A stretch of DNA of 64,000 bases from Pseudonocardia sp. T1-2H (GCF_038039215.1 NZ_JBBPCL010000001.1:2666001-2730000), one strand, 5' to 3'. Counted from the stretch's first letter, positions 48,578 to 58,616 are shown. The notes: generated by a model not told the origin, from the letters alone. Translations and numbers: made by a program.

Positions 48578-50967
48578 TCACCCCGTTCCGGCGGGCTCGG
48601 GCGCGTCGGAACGGTCGGGTGGCTGTCCGTCGCGTGCCGGATCGCCCGCGAGCATCGCGCGCAGGCGTGCCGCCGCCTCGCCGTACTCGTCCTCCACCCA
48701 GTAGTCGGAGTGCTTGCGGCCGCAGGGGTCGTCGAGCGGGACCGCCTGCTCGACGCCGTCGATCTCCCCTCCGATCGGGTCCGTCGCGCGGTGCAGGTTG
48801 AGCCAACGCTGTCCGTTCGGGCCGCTCAGCCGATGTCGGATCGTGTCCGTCGCGACCGGATGGACCTGCGCGGGGAAGAACTCGGCGTAGAGGTGCTGCC
48901 ACGGCGACCCGTACGTGAGCAGGGCCAGCCCCTCCCGCGGTTGCTCGTGCAGGAGGACCGCCGCGGCGGCGATGATCGAACCCTGGCTGTGGGGCGCGAG
49001 CAGCAGCGTGGCGCCGGGGCCCTCGAGCTCCGTCGTGATCCGCCGATCCAGCTCCGGGACGGCCCGGTCGGAGTAGGTCGGCGGGGCGAGCGGGTGGAAC
49101 CAGCGCGGCCAGAACGTCCCGACGTCCCAGAGGACACCGACCCCGCGCCGGGCGCCGACGTCGGTGAGCCCGGCGTAGATGCGGGCCAGGACCGCCGCCG
49201 TGGGCAGCACGACGGCGACGTCGAGGCAGAACTCGGCGAACGTCGACGGGGGCAGCACGATGCCGAGCAGGGTGAAGCCGCGCCCGGACAGCACCGCGGC
49301 GACGCCCCCCGCCGCCACGATCGCCGCGGCCAGTACGACCAGCACCAGGTTCCGGACGCGGTTCGCCGCCAGCACGCAGGCCACAGCGAGGGGCGGTCCG
49401 AGCAGGAGCACCAGGACGGTCAGGGCGAACCACGACGGCAGGGTGTCCACCGGCGGCATCCCGCCCCGGACGAGGAAGCCGATGCCGCCGGCCACGCCGA
49501 GTACCACCCCGGTCACCCCGATCACGGCGGTCAGCCACGAGCCGTCGCCGGTGAGCCGGTGGACGCCCACCGCGCGGCCGCCGTCCCGGGAGAGCCACCA
49601 CCAGCGGACCGCGGCGAAGGGGACGAGCACGGCGAGGTCGGTCGTCACCCCGACGGCGAGCCAGCCCACGTACTGGTCGACGGCGGGCGTGAACGAGCCC
49701 AGCCCCCCGACCAGCCCGGCGGCCCGGCTGATCAGGCCGGCGCCGAACGCCGCGCCGGCGCTGGCGGCGATCAGGAGCATCGCCGCGGGGTTCACGGCCC
49801 GGCGGCCGCTGCGCAACGGCCGGGACAGGACGTACAGGACGAGGACGCCCACGACGACCGCCGCCGTGACCCAGACCGCGGTGCCGCGCAGGGCGGGCAG
49901 GGAGCCCCAGCTGCGAACGATGTCGGGGGACCAGCCGAGGGGCAGCAGGGCGGCGAGGACGACCGCGGCGGCGGCGAGGGGCCATGTCGCCCAGCGCACG
50001 AGGAAGAAGGGCAGGCGAAGGCCGGGGTCGCCCGTGTCCGTCGCCGGCCGGACCCGTACCCCCGGGCCGCGACGCAGGCCGATCCAGGCGAGCAGGCCGA
50101 GGACCGACGCCCAGGCGAGGAGGCCGAGCACGAGCGTCCACGACCGCAGGTCCGAGGGCGCGGCGCGGCCGACGGGGAGGGCGGCCAGCAGCGCGATCGT
50201 GGCGAGCCCGGCCGTGAGGTGCAGCCTGCGGAGCGCCACGTTGATCGCGCCGCTGTTCCACAGCAGCCACTGCTCGCGCACCAGGAAACCGGCTCCGACG
50301 GGGTCGCGCGGGGCCCGCCACTGCGCCCGACGCTCCCGGGACGAGTCGACGAGGCTCCGGGGAAGGGCCGCTGCTGCCGCCCCGTCGCGGTGGCGGGACG
50401 GGGACGGATGCGGGTCAGGACGATCAGCAGCAGGAACACGCCGGCCGTGGCCGCCGTGCCGATCCCGGCGATACCCACCGGCCAGCCGAGCCTCCGGTGG
50501 AGCCACTGCCAGACGACGAGATCGGCCAGCACGATCTGCACCGAGACGACGAAGACGAGCGTCACGAGCAGCCCGACGAGCCGGACGACGAGCGTCGCCC
50601 ACCGCAGCCGCAGGTCCCGGTACGGCGCCGGCCCGCCCGGGGCGTCGGGCCGGCCGGCCGGCAGCATCCAGCCCGCCAGGTTGGCGATCATGAACGGCAG
50701 CAGGAGCAGGTAGAACGCCTGGTACCAGCGGCCCGACGTGAGCGAGCTCCAGGACCACGCCTGCAATCGCGGATCGATCCTCGGCGGGTCCCAGAGCGTG
50801 ATCTCGTCCGGGCCGGGTCGCCTGACACAGGCCGCCCCGCCCGGGCTCCCGTCGAGGACGGCGCGCAACCCGAGCATGCTCTCGGGCGGGGTACCCGCGA
50901 CGCCGTGCACCCGCAGTTCGCGGCCGCTCACCGGAGGCGCGCCGTCACCGTCTCCTGGCCGACTCAA
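48578..50967 (-). pseudogene. Large membrane protein with C-terminal serine-hydrolase domain, frameshifted
   Basis: From the ATG at 50967 the frame gives GRELRVHGVAGTPPESMLGL and three or four membrane helices. A one-base deletion near 50400 then moves the reading frame to one that runs to 48578 through about eight more helices and a C-terminal lipase-like domain (TLLLAPHSQGSIIAAAAVLL, with the nucleophile in HSQGS). Corrected length is about 796 aa. A soluble-looking hydrolase tail on a polytopic membrane protein is seen in several uncharacterised actinobacterial proteins. A sequencing error at the GC-rich junction (CCGTCCCCGTCCCG) cannot be excluded. Confidence 0.75.
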
Positions 50968-51047
50968 CCCGGCCTCCTCGCCCTCGTCGCCGTCCGATGA
51001 TCGTGCACCCCGGGCAGGCCGGAAGGTAGCCGGGCCGGACGGTCGGG

Positions 51048-51455
51048 TCAGCGGATCTCGATCACGGACTTCGTGATCTGCGAGCGGGCGATCAACCGCT
51101 CCCCGATCGTCGCGGTGGCGGTCACGAACCCCAGCCGCTTCGTCCGCCGCTCCACCTCCGCCGTCACCTCGACCTGCTCACCCACCCGGCCCGGGCTCAG
51201 GACCTGCGTCGAGATGTGGTGCGTGACCGCATGCTCGGTCGGCCCGAGGTGCGGGAGCAGCGCGAGGAACCCGGTGAGCTCGAGGATCGAGCCCAGCGCG
51301 CCGGCGTGCAGCGTCCCGCCGGGGTTGATCGCCAGGCCCTCGACGGGGAACGTGACCCCGGCCGTCGGGTCGTCCGGATCGATCGCCCGGGCCTTCAGCG
51401 CGTGCTGCAGGGGGATGTCCAGCGCCGCGGCGGCGCGGTCCGCCAACTCGCTCAT
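51048..51455 (-). CDS. PaaI-type thioesterase (hotdog fold)
   Basis: The product is 135 aa. The hotdog core reads EGLAINPGGTLHAGALGSIL with the catalytic acidic residue expected in the following helix (ELTGFLAL). It continues with THHISTQVLSPGRVGEQVEV and FVTATATIGERLIARSQITK. It hydrolyses an acyl-CoA thioester of unknown identity. The ATG overlaps the TetR stop (ATGA), so the regulator and thioesterase are one operon. This links the thioesterase to whatever signal TetR senses. Confidence 0.88.
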   Translation of the reverse strand: MSELADRAAAALDIPLQHALKARAIDPDDPTAGVTFPVEGLAINPGGTLHAGALGSILELTGFLALLPHLGPTEHAVTHHISTQVLSPGRVGEQVEVTAEVERRTKRLGFVTATATIGERLIARSQITKSVIEIR

Positions 51456-52009
51456 GGCAACAGGTCGGTGACCAGGCCGCGGGCCCACGCCGGCTCGCCG
51501 GGCGCGGACGTGAAGATGGCGCGGTAGTAGAGCGGGCCCAGCAGCAGGTCCGTCGCCTGCTCGACGTCCGGTGGCGTGCCGCCCCGCGCCTGCTCGCGTT
51601 CGATCATCGCGGCCAGCTGGTTGCGCCGGTCCGTGCTGCAGGCGCAGGCGCCCTCGGCGCCGCCGCTGCCGATCGAGGCCCGGATGAGCGCGAGCACGTC
51701 CGGATCCTGCAGGTCCGTCGCGACGTCCCCGGCCCACTGCTCGAGGTCCCCGCGCAGGCTGCCGGTGTCCGGCACCACGATGTCGCCGCTGAACCGGCTC
51801 GCGGCGACGGCGGCGAGCAGATCGCCGATCGAGCCCCAGCGCCGGTAGACGGTGGTGGCGTGGACGCCGGCGCGCGCCGCGACGATCGGGATGGTCAGCG
51901 CTTCGGACGTGTCCTCGGCCAGCAGTTCCTCGACGGCCCGGTGCACGGCGGCGCGGACGCGTGCGGACCGGCCGCCGGGGCGGCTCTGGACGGCGGTGCT
52001 GGCGGACAT
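51452..52009 (-). CDS. TetR-family transcriptional regulator
   Basis: The product is 185 aa. The N-terminal helix-turn-helix (IPIVAARAGVHATTVYRRWG) lies at about 38-60 and a TetR_C-type helical ligand domain follows. A short CACS run near 125 could sense metals or thiols, but that is speculation. It is divergent from the MFS gene and co-transcribed with the thioesterase. The 101-base gap contains three related palindromes (52019-52103), one beside each start and one central, the likely operators for repression of both directions. Confidence 0.92.
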   Translation of the reverse strand: MSASTAVQSRPGGRSARVRAAVHRAVEELLAEDTSEALTIPIVAARAGVHATTVYRRWGSIGDLLAAVAASRFSGDIVVPDTGSLRGDLEQWAGDVATDLQDPDVLALIRASIGSGGAEGACACSTDRRNQLAAMIEREQARGGTPPDVEQATDLLLGPLYYRAIFTSAPGEPAWARGLVTDLLP

Positions 52010-52018
52010 GTCCCCATT

Positions 52019-52103
52019 ATTGCACTGATCACTGCGACAACTAAACGCATCGATCTGTGCGTTCGTGCTACGGTCAGCCCATTAACGCAGAGATCGCTGC
52101 AAG
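52019..52103. promoter_or_regulatory. Three TetR-type operators, consensus AACGCA-N2-GATC-N2-TGCGTT
   Basis: The perfect copy is at 52044-52063 (AACGCA TC GATC TG TGCGTT). A second at 52019-52038 reads ATTGCA CT GATC AC TGCGAC. A third at 52084-52103 reads AACGCA GA GATC GC TGCAAG and runs into the AAGGAG ribosome site of the MFS gene. The copies begin 25 and 40 bases apart. They fill the gap between TetR (start 52009) and the MFS gene (start 52111). Confidence 0.78.
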
Positions 52104-52110
52104 GAGTCGC

Positions 52111-53346
52111 ATGTCCACCCTCACGGGAACAGGGGCGGGACCGCGGACCCGCACCTTCGCGGCCGTCGCCGCGATCGTCGTGCTCTTCCTGGCCGCGTCG
52201 AGCGCGCCCTCCCCGCTCTACGTCGTCTACCAGCAGCAATGGCGCTTTTCGGCCTCCGTGCTGACCTTCGTCTTCGCGATCTACGTGCTCGGGCTACTCG
52301 GCTCGCTGCTGGTCGTCGGGGCGCTCTCGGACCACGTCGGCCGACGCCCGGTGCTCGCCGCCGCGATCGTGCTCGAAGCCCTGGCGCTGGTCCTGTTCCT
52401 CCTCGCCGGCGACGTCGCGGTGCTGTCCGTCGCGCGGTTCCTGCAGGGCGTCGCCACCGGCGCCGCGATGACCACGCTCGGCGCCGCGCTCGTCGACCAC
52501 GAGCCCGCGCACACGCCCGGCCGCGCCGGGCTGATCAACTCGATCGGCCCCACCGCGGGGCTGGCATTCGGGGCCCTCGGTACCGGCGCGCTCGTCGAGT
52601 TCGCCCCCGCGCCCACGCACCTCGTCTTCGCCCTGCTGCTGATCGGGATGGTCGGCGCCGGGATCGTCGTCCTGCGCATGCCGGAGACGGTCGGCCGCCG
52701 GCCCGGCGCGTTGGCGTCGCTGCGGCCGCGGGTCGGGGTGCCGGCGCGGCTGCGGGCCGACGTGGCCCCCGTCGTACCCGTGATGCTCGCGAGCTGGGCG
52801 CTCAGCGGGCTGTACCTCTCGCTCGGGCCCTCGGTCGCGGCGATCCTGTTCGGCCTGCAGAACCACCTGGTGGGCGGCCTGGTCGTCACGATGCTGTGCG
52901 GCACCGGGTCGGTCACCGCGTTCGCGCTGCGCTCCCGGCCGGCGACGAGCCTGCTCGTCCCGGCGGCGGCCCTGCTCGGCGGCGGCACCCTGGTCACCCT
53001 GCTCGGGGTGCTGACCGGGACCGTCGCCCTCGCGGCCCTGGGGACGCTCGTCGCCGGCGTGGGGTTCGGGGCCTCGTCGCTGGCGACCTTCGGCACGTTC
53101 GCCCGGATCGCCGGGGTCGACGAGCGCGGCGCACTGTTCGCCTTCGCCTTCGTGATCTCCTACCTAGCGTTCAGCGTCCCGGCCGTCGCGGCGGGGTTGG
53201 CGAGCACGGCGTTCGGTCTGCGGATCACCGCGCTGGTCTACGGCCTGGCGGTCGTCCTGGCGGCGACCTCCGCTCTCGTCCTGCGCCTGGCCCTCGCCCG
53301 CCGCCGGCCGGCTTCCACCGAGCCTGCTCCCGCCACCTGCCCCTGA
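52111..53346 (+). CDS. MFS transporter
   Basis: The product is 411 aa with about 12 hydrophobic segments. MFS motif A is GALSDHVGRRPVLAAAIV between helices 2 and 3, and ARFLQGVATGAAMTTLGAAL is the motif in helix 4-5. The family is typically an exporter. AAGGAG precedes the ATG at 52111, overlapping a TetR operator, so repression at the level of transcription start or ribosome access is likely. Divergence from TetR strongly implies induction by the transported compound. Confidence 0.92.
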   Translation: MSTLTGTGAGPRTRTFAAVAAIVVLFLAASSAPSPLYVVYQQQWRFSASVLTFVFAIYVLGLLGSLLVVGALSDHVGRRPVLAAAIVLEALALVLFLLAGDVAVLSVARFLQGVATGAAMTTLGAALVDHEPAHTPGRAGLINSIGPTAGLAFGALGTGALVEFAPAPTHLVFALLLIGMVGAGIVVLRMPETVGRRPGALASLRPRVGVPARLRADVAPVVPVMLASWALSGLYLSLGPSVAAILFGLQNHLVGGLVVTMLCGTGSVTAFALRSRPATSLLVPAAALLGGGTLVTLLGVLTGTVALAALGTLVAGVGFGASSLATFGTFARIAGVDERGALFAFAFVISYLAFSVPAVAAGLASTAFGLRITALVYGLAVVLAATSALVLRLALARRRPASTEPAPATCP

Positions 53347-53373
53347 CCCGGAAGGGTCCCGGGCCGGCGGGGG

Positions 53374-54369
53374 TCACAGGCCGGCGGCGGCCTGCAGCAG
53401 GACCCGCGCGGCGGAGGAGAGGCCCTCGATCTGGCCCAGCTCCTGGTCCTCGTGCTCGATGTTGACGGCCATGTCCGGGTCCACCTTCTGCAGGGCCTGC
53501 AGGAACCGGGACCAGTACTCGACGTCGTGGCCGCGGCCCACCGCCACGAAGTCCCACGAGGACTGCTGCGGCCACCGGCTGAGGGTGTACCGGCCGCCGA
53601 GGCCCAGCGCGTCCGGGGCGTCGGGCGGGATGCGGCCGAAACGGTCGTCGAGCACGCCGTTGACCAGGACGTTCTCGTTCATGCGGATGTCCTTCGCGGC
53701 CGCGTTCACCACGAGCTCGCCCAGGGCGCCGATCACGGCGACCGGGTCCATGCCCTGCCAGAACAGGTGGCTCGGGTCCATCTCCGCGCCGATGTGCGTC
53801 GAGCCGATCTCCTCGGCCAGCCGGAGCATCGTGCCGGCGTTGTAGACGATGTTGTGCGGGTGCATCTCCAGTGCGACCTTGACGTCGGCGTCCGCGGCCC
53901 GGGCCTGGACGTCGCGCCAGTAGGGGATCGCGACCTCGTTCCACTGGTAGTCCCGGACGTCGAGCTGCGCGCTCTCCCACGGCAGCACGGCCCACGCCGG
54001 GAGCGTGCCCGCGGCGTTCGTGCCCGGGAGCCCGGACATCGTGACGACGCGCGGGACGCCCAGCAGCGCCGCGAGCTCGACGGCGTCGAGCACGTCCTGC
54101 CCGTGCTTGGCGCGGACCTCGGGGTCCGGGTGCAGCGGGTTGCCGTTGCAGTTCAGCGCGGTGAGCGTGATGCCGTGCCCGGCGAAGAGGCCGAGGTACT
54201 CCGAGCGGGCGGTCTCGCTCGCGCGGAGGTCCTCGATCGGCAGGTGCACGGGCGGCAGGAACCCTCCGGAGTTGATCTCCGCGCCGGTCAGGCCCATCCC
54301 GGCCAGGATTTCCAGGGCCTCGGGCAGGGGCTTGTCGTGCAGGCAGGCGGTGTAGGCACCGAGCTTCAT
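53374..54369 (-). CDS. Sugar phosphate isomerase/epimerase-like TIM-barrel protein
   Basis: The product is 331 aa from the ATG at 54369. The AP-endonuclease-2-type TIM barrel is clear: KLGAYTACLHDKPLPEALEI, metal-binding segments VALEMHPHNIVYN and IGAEMDPSHLFWQGMDPVAV, and the C-terminal VNIEHEDQELGQIEGL. Glu, Asp and His ligands for a divalent metal are present. Such proteins isomerise or epimerise sugars or inositol derivatives, often beside Gfo/Idh dehydrogenases. None is adjacent. It is convergent with the MFS gene (gap 27). Confidence 0.9.
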   Translation of the reverse strand: MKLGAYTACLHDKPLPEALEILAGMGLTGAEINSGGFLPPVHLPIEDLRASETARSEYLGLFAGHGITLTALNCNGNPLHPDPEVRAKHGQDVLDAVELAALLGVPRVVTMSGLPGTNAAGTLPAWAVLPWESAQLDVRDYQWNEVAIPYWRDVQARAADADVKVALEMHPHNIVYNAGTMLRLAEEIGSTHIGAEMDPSHLFWQGMDPVAVIGALGELVVNAAAKDIRMNENVLVNGVLDDRFGRIPPDAPDALGLGGRYTLSRWPQQSSWDFVAVGRGHDVEYWSRFLQALQKVDPDMAVNIEHEDQELGQIEGLSSAARVLLQAAAGL

Positions 54370-54472
54370 CGGACGGGTCCCCCGGGGTCGTCGAGCGGGT
54401 ACGACCATCGTCGGGGCCTATCGCGCACCCGTCAACCCTATGTCCTGACAATCGGTCAAACTCGGCGCCACG

Positions 54473-55465
54473 TCAGCGGATGCGCAGCACCGGCTTCCCG
54501 GGTGCCCGGTCCGGCGAGTCGACGTACTCGTGGGCGGCCACCACGTCGTCGAAGGCGAAGACCCGGTCGACGAGCGGGGTGAACGCCCCGGTCGCCAGCC
54601 CGGACCGGACGAAGTGCTCCGCCCGGCGCAGCGCCTCCGGGTCCCCGGTGATCTCGAAGACCCGGTACCGCCGCAGCCAGACGGGGGCGTACCCGCCGCC
54701 GGGCAGCGGCGTCTCCTGGCCGGAGAGTCCGCCGTGGACGATCACCGTCGCGTCCGGCGCGCACGCGCGCACCAGGTCGGCGACGGCCGGCCCGCCGTCC
54801 GCGTCGAGGACCAGCGCGGCTCCCCGCCCACCGGTCGCGGCGCGCAGCGCGGCCGCGAGGTCGTCCGTCTCGGAGGTGACGACCACGGACTCCGCGCCGG
54901 CCGCGAGCACCGCGTCGCGCTGCGCCGGGGAGGGGATCGTCGCCACCGGGATCGCACCCAGATGGCGGACGACCTGCAGCGCCGCGACCCCGACGCTGTT
55001 CGCCGCGGACGTGATCACGACGTGGTCCCCGGGCCGCACCCGGACGATCTCCGCGACCATCCCGTACACCGTCACGTACGGCATCCAGATCGCCGCGCCG
55101 GTGACCGCGTCCATCCCGTCCGGCCGGGCGACCAGCGCCGCCGCGGGCACGACGGCCTCCTCGGCGTAGACCGGGTAGTCGTTCTGCGAGAAGGCCGGGA
55201 CGACGCTCACCGCGTCCCCGGGCGCCCAGCGCTCGACGTCCGGTCCCACCTCGAGGACCTCGCCGGCGGCCTCGGTGCCCAGCCCCGCGGGCAGCCGCGG
55301 GGTCTCGAGGTAGGTCCCGCGGCGGAAGTTGACCTCCGCCCGGTTCAGCCCGACCGCGTCGACCCGGATCCTCACCTCGCCGGGGCCGGGGGAGCGGACC
55401 GGGAGGTCCTCGTAGCGGAGGACCTCGGGACCGCCGGTCTCGTGGAACCGGATCGCGCGCACCAT
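54473..55465 (-). CDS. Zinc-independent MDR oxidoreductase, quinone oxidoreductase-like
   Basis: The product is 330 aa. Medium-chain dehydrogenase/reductase layout: GroES-like N-domain (ETGGPEVLRYEDLPVRSPGP, GLNRAEVNFRRGTYLE, GLGTEAAGEVLEVGPDVERW) and a Rossmann domain with VVITSAANSVGVAALQVVRH. No structural Cys tetrad is present, so it belongs to the quinone oxidoreductase/enoyl reductase branch using NADPH. It is divergent from the CocE-type hydrolase gene across only a few tens of bases. Confidence 0.9.
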   Translation of the reverse strand: MVRAIRFHETGGPEVLRYEDLPVRSPGPGEVRIRVDAVGLNRAEVNFRRGTYLETPRLPAGLGTEAAGEVLEVGPDVERWAPGDAVSVVPAFSQNDYPVYAEEAVVPAAALVARPDGMDAVTGAAIWMPYVTVYGMVAEIVRVRPGDHVVITSAANSVGVAALQVVRHLGAIPVATIPSPAQRDAVLAAGAESVVVTSETDDLAAALRAATGGRGAALVLDADGGPAVADLVRACAPDATVIVHGGLSGQETPLPGGGYAPVWLRRYRVFEITGDPEALRRAEHFVRSGLATGAFTPLVDRVFAFDDVVAAHEYVDSPDRAPGKPVLRIR

Positions 55466-55541
55466 GCTGCGAACCTACGGCCTCCACGCCGCCGGCACGA
55501 TCATCGGTGGGGTCGACACGGTGGCGGTAGCGTCGGCGGCC

Positions 55542-57224
55542 ATGAGCGTCCCGCGGCCCCCGGTCGCCCCCGTCGCGCCCGAGATCCCCGGCCGCCGCGC
55601 CCGGCTCCTGGACACCGTCCTCGCGAAGCTGCTGCGCCAGCCGGCGGCCCGCACCGGGCATGTCGTCGAACGCGGCGTACGGGTCCCGATGCGGGACGGC
55701 GTCACGCTGAACACGGACCACTACGCGCCGACGGGTGCCACCCGCAACGGCACGATCCTCGTCCGCACCCCGTACGGGCGCGGCTTCCCGAGCGGGGTGC
55801 TCCAGGGGGGCATGCTCGCCGCCCGCGGCTATCACGTGCTGCTGCAGAGCGTCCGCGGGACGTTCGGCTCCGGAGGGACGTTCCGGCCGATGGCCCAGGA
55901 GACGGACGACGCCCGGGACACCGTCGCCTGGCTCCGCGACCAGCCCTGGTTCGACGGCCGCCTCGGCACCCTCGGCGCCTCCTACGTCGGCTGGACGCAG
56001 TGGACGCTGCTCCAGGACCCGCCGCCGGAGCTGCGGGCGAGCGTCGTGCAGGTCGCTCCGCACGACTTCCGGCGGGCCGTCTTCGGCAGCGGGGCGTTCA
56101 CGCTGAACGACTTCCTCGGCTGGAGCGCCACCGTCGCCGGGCAGGAGGCGCAGGGGCCGGGCCGGATCGTGGACGCGCTGACGGCCGGGAGGAGGGCCGC
56201 CGCCGTCGTCGGGGATCTCCCGCTCCCGGACGCCGCCGAACCGCTGCTGCGGGGCCGCGCGCCGTGGTACCGCGAATGGCTCGAGCACGCGGACGACGAC
56301 TCGGACCCGTTCTGGGAGCCCTACCGGGCCGGTGCGGCGCTGCAGCGGGTCGAGACGCCGGTGCTGCTGACCGGCGGCTGGTCGGACATCTTCCTGGACC
56401 AGACGGTCGAGCAGTACGCGGCGCTGCGCGGCCGCGGCATGGACGTCGCCCTGACCATCGGGGACTGGACGCACATGGACACCCAGTTCAAGGGCGCCCG
56501 CACGCTGAGCGCCGAGACCCTGGCGTGGTTCGACGAGCATCTCGCCGGAACCGCGGCCCGCTCGCGGCAGCCGGTCCGCGTTCAGCACGCCGGAACCTGG
56601 CGGGAGCTGCCGGAGTGGCCGCCGCCGAGTGTCGACACGGCGTTCCATCCGGCCGCGGGGGCGCGGCTGGAGGCGGAACCGGCGGCCGGCGGCGCGACGA
56701 GCTTCCGGTACGACCCCACGGACCCCACCCCGGCCGTCGGCGGTCGGGTCATGACCGGGTCCGCCGGCCGCCGGGAGAACTCGGAGCTGGAGGCGCGCCC
56801 GGACGTCGTCACGTTCACGTCCGCCCCGCTGCCGGCGGCGGTCGACGTGGCCGGTACCCCGCGCGTCGAGCTCGCGCTGAGCGTGGACAACCCGCACGCG
56901 GACGTCTTCGTCCGGCTCTGCGACGTGACCGTCGACCGGCGGGGCCGGGACCGCTCGCACAACGTCACGGACGGGTTCCTGCGCCTGGACGCGTCGGTCC
57001 CGGCGGGGGAGACCCACCGCCGGACGGTGGACCTGGACCCCTGCGCCCACCGGTTCGAGGCCGGCTCCCGCATCCGGCTGCAGGTCTCCGGTGGCGCCTT
57101 CCCGCGGTTCGCCCGCAACCCCGGGACCGGTACGCCGACCGCGACGGCGACAGAACTCGTCCCGAGCCGGCGCACGGTGCAGCACCGGGGTTCCCGGGTG
57201 GTGCTGCCGGTCGTGCAGTTCTAG
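55542..57224 (+). CDS. CocE/NonD-family serine hydrolase (X-Pro dipeptidyl-peptidase-like)
   Basis: The product is 560 aa from the ATG at 55542; an ATG at 55464 would add 26 residues but overlaps the neighbouring divergent start. The nucleophile is in LGTLGASYVGWTQW (GASYVG) and the catalytic His in IGDWTHMDTQFKG. A lid-like helical insertion follows the nucleophile, and a C-terminal jelly-roll (SFRYDPTDPTPAVGG to ARNPGTGTPTATATELVPSR) completes the family plan. Members hydrolyse esters, amides or acylated antibiotics. No signal peptide is obvious. Confidence 0.9.
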   Translation: MSVPRPPVAPVAPEIPGRRARLLDTVLAKLLRQPAARTGHVVERGVRVPMRDGVTLNTDHYAPTGATRNGTILVRTPYGRGFPSGVLQGGMLAARGYHVLLQSVRGTFGSGGTFRPMAQETDDARDTVAWLRDQPWFDGRLGTLGASYVGWTQWTLLQDPPPELRASVVQVAPHDFRRAVFGSGAFTLNDFLGWSATVAGQEAQGPGRIVDALTAGRRAAAVVGDLPLPDAAEPLLRGRAPWYREWLEHADDDSDPFWEPYRAGAALQRVETPVLLTGGWSDIFLDQTVEQYAALRGRGMDVALTIGDWTHMDTQFKGARTLSAETLAWFDEHLAGTAARSRQPVRVQHAGTWRELPEWPPPSVDTAFHPAAGARLEAEPAAGGATSFRYDPTDPTPAVGGRVMTGSAGRRENSELEARPDVVTFTSAPLPAAVDVAGTPRVELALSVDNPHADVFVRLCDVTVDRRGRDRSHNVTDGFLRLDASVPAGETHRRTVDLDPCAHRFEAGSRIRLQVSGGAFPRFARNPGTGTPTATATELVPSRRTVQHRGSRVVLPVVQF

Positions 57225-57272
57225 TCGGCGCGCTCCGAGGGGCGGGCGATACGGTCCGGCCATGCCCGGGGT

Positions 57273-58616
57273 GTGGACGTGAAGGCCGACGGCGAGCGCC
57301 GAAGGATCCCGCCGCCGCTGATCCGCCACCGCATCGCGTCCGGCCGGGGGGCGATGGAACAGCCGAACGTGACCGGCGACGAGGACACCCCGCTGACGCC
57401 GGTGTTCTGGCTGGCGGTGGTGCTCACCGGGATCGGTGCCGGGCTCTTCGGGGTGCTCCTCATGCTGCTCCTCGACTGCGTGCAGCGGCTGGCCTACGGG
57501 GACACGACCCCGTCCGCGCTGCAGCGGACCGTGGCCCTGGCCGTCGCGGGGGTGATCGGCGGCGTCGGCTGGTTCCTGCTGCGGCGCTTCTGCGCGGGCC
57601 TGCGCTCCGACGTCGACGACTCGGTCTGGACCGGCGACGGGACCCTCTCCTTCCGGCGCAGCGCGGGCACGTCGGTGCTCTCGGAGATCGTCGTCGGGGT
57701 CGGGGCGTCGCTGGGCCGGGAGGCCGCGCCGAAGCTGATGGGCGGGGTGTGCGGCAGCCTGCTCGCCCGGTGGACGGGCCTCTCGACCGCGCAGCGGCGC
57801 CTGCTCGTCGCGTGCGGGGCGGGAGCGGGGCTGGCGGCGGTCTACAACGTCCCGCTCGGCGGCGCGCTCTTCACCGCCGAGGTGCTGGTGGGGGGCGTCC
57901 GGCTGCCGGTGATGCTGCCCGCGCTGGCCTGCTCGGGCATCGCGACGCTCGTCGGCTGGGTGTACCTGCCCAGCTCCGCGACGTACACCGGCGTCCCGGA
58001 CTTCGCGTTCGGGCCGTCGCCGTTCGTGTGGGCACTCGTGGCCGGGCCGGTGGTCGGGGTCGCCGCCGTCGGGTTCATCCGGCTGGTCGCGTGGGTGTCG
58101 CACCACGGCGCGAAGGGCCGGTGGGTCCTCGTCGCGCCGCTCGGGGCGTTCCTGGTGCTGGCCGGGGTCGGCGTGGCGTTCCCGCAGCTGTTCGGCAACG
58201 GGCAGGAGATGGCCCGGGACGCGTTCGCCGCCCCGCCCGCGCTCGTCCTCCCGTTCGCCCTGTTCCTGTTGAAGCCGCTGGTCACCGCCCTGTGCCTGGG
58301 CAGCGGGGCGTACGGCGGATTGTTCACGCCGCTGCTGAGCACGGGGGCGGTGCTGGGCGTCGGCCTGGGTTCGGCGTGGGCACTGCTCTGGCCGGGCGCG
58401 CCGATCGGGGCCTACGCGATGATCGCCGCCGCGGCGATGCTCGGGGCCGGGATGCAGGCGCCGCTCGCCGCGCTCGTCCTCGTCCTGGAGCTGACGCACG
58501 CCGGTTTCGGCCTGATGATCCCGATGATCGCGGCGACGGTCCTGGCCACCGGGGTCTCCCGCTGGATCGACGGCTACTCGATCTACTCGGCCCGGCTCGC
58601 CGAGCGCCCGCGGTGA
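57273..58616 (+). CDS. ClC-family chloride channel/antiporter
   Basis: The product is 447 aa from a GTG at 57273; an ATG at 57354 would give 420 aa and is also possible. Signatures are GASLGREAAPKLMGG, with the gating Glu, and GSGAYGGLFTPLLSTGAVLG, the GGxFxP motif. About ten or more membrane segments cover 40-435. No CBS domain follows. It moves chloride, perhaps in exchange for protons. It follows the CocE gene on the same strand after 48 bases, but no functional link is evident. Confidence 0.9.
   Translation: MDVKADGERRRIPPPLIRHRIASGRGAMEQPNVTGDEDTPLTPVFWLAVVLTGIGAGLFGVLLMLLLDCVQRLAYGDTTPSALQRTVALAVAGVIGGVGWFLLRRFCAGLRSDVDDSVWTGDGTLSFRRSAGTSVLSEIVVGVGASLGREAAPKLMGGVCGSLLARWTGLSTAQRRLLVACGAGAGLAAVYNVPLGGALFTAEVLVGGVRLPVMLPALACSGIATLVGWVYLPSSATYTGVPDFAFGPSPFVWALVAGPVVGVAAVGFIRLVAWVSHHGAKGRWVLVAPLGAFLVLAGVGVAFPQLFGNGQEMARDAFAAPPALVLPFALFLLKPLVTALCLGSGAYGGLFTPLLSTGAVLGVGLGSAWALLWPGAPIGAYAMIAAAAMLGAGMQAPLAALVLVLELTHAGFGLMIPMIAATVLATGVSRWIDGYSIYSARLAERPR

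Noticed and set aside
54456..58499. A 1347-codon minus-strand open frame opposite the CocE and ClC genes
   Set aside because: Antisense shadow: low-complexity Arg/Gly/Pro/Glu composition and no domain, while the plus strand carries intact catalytic and channel motifs.
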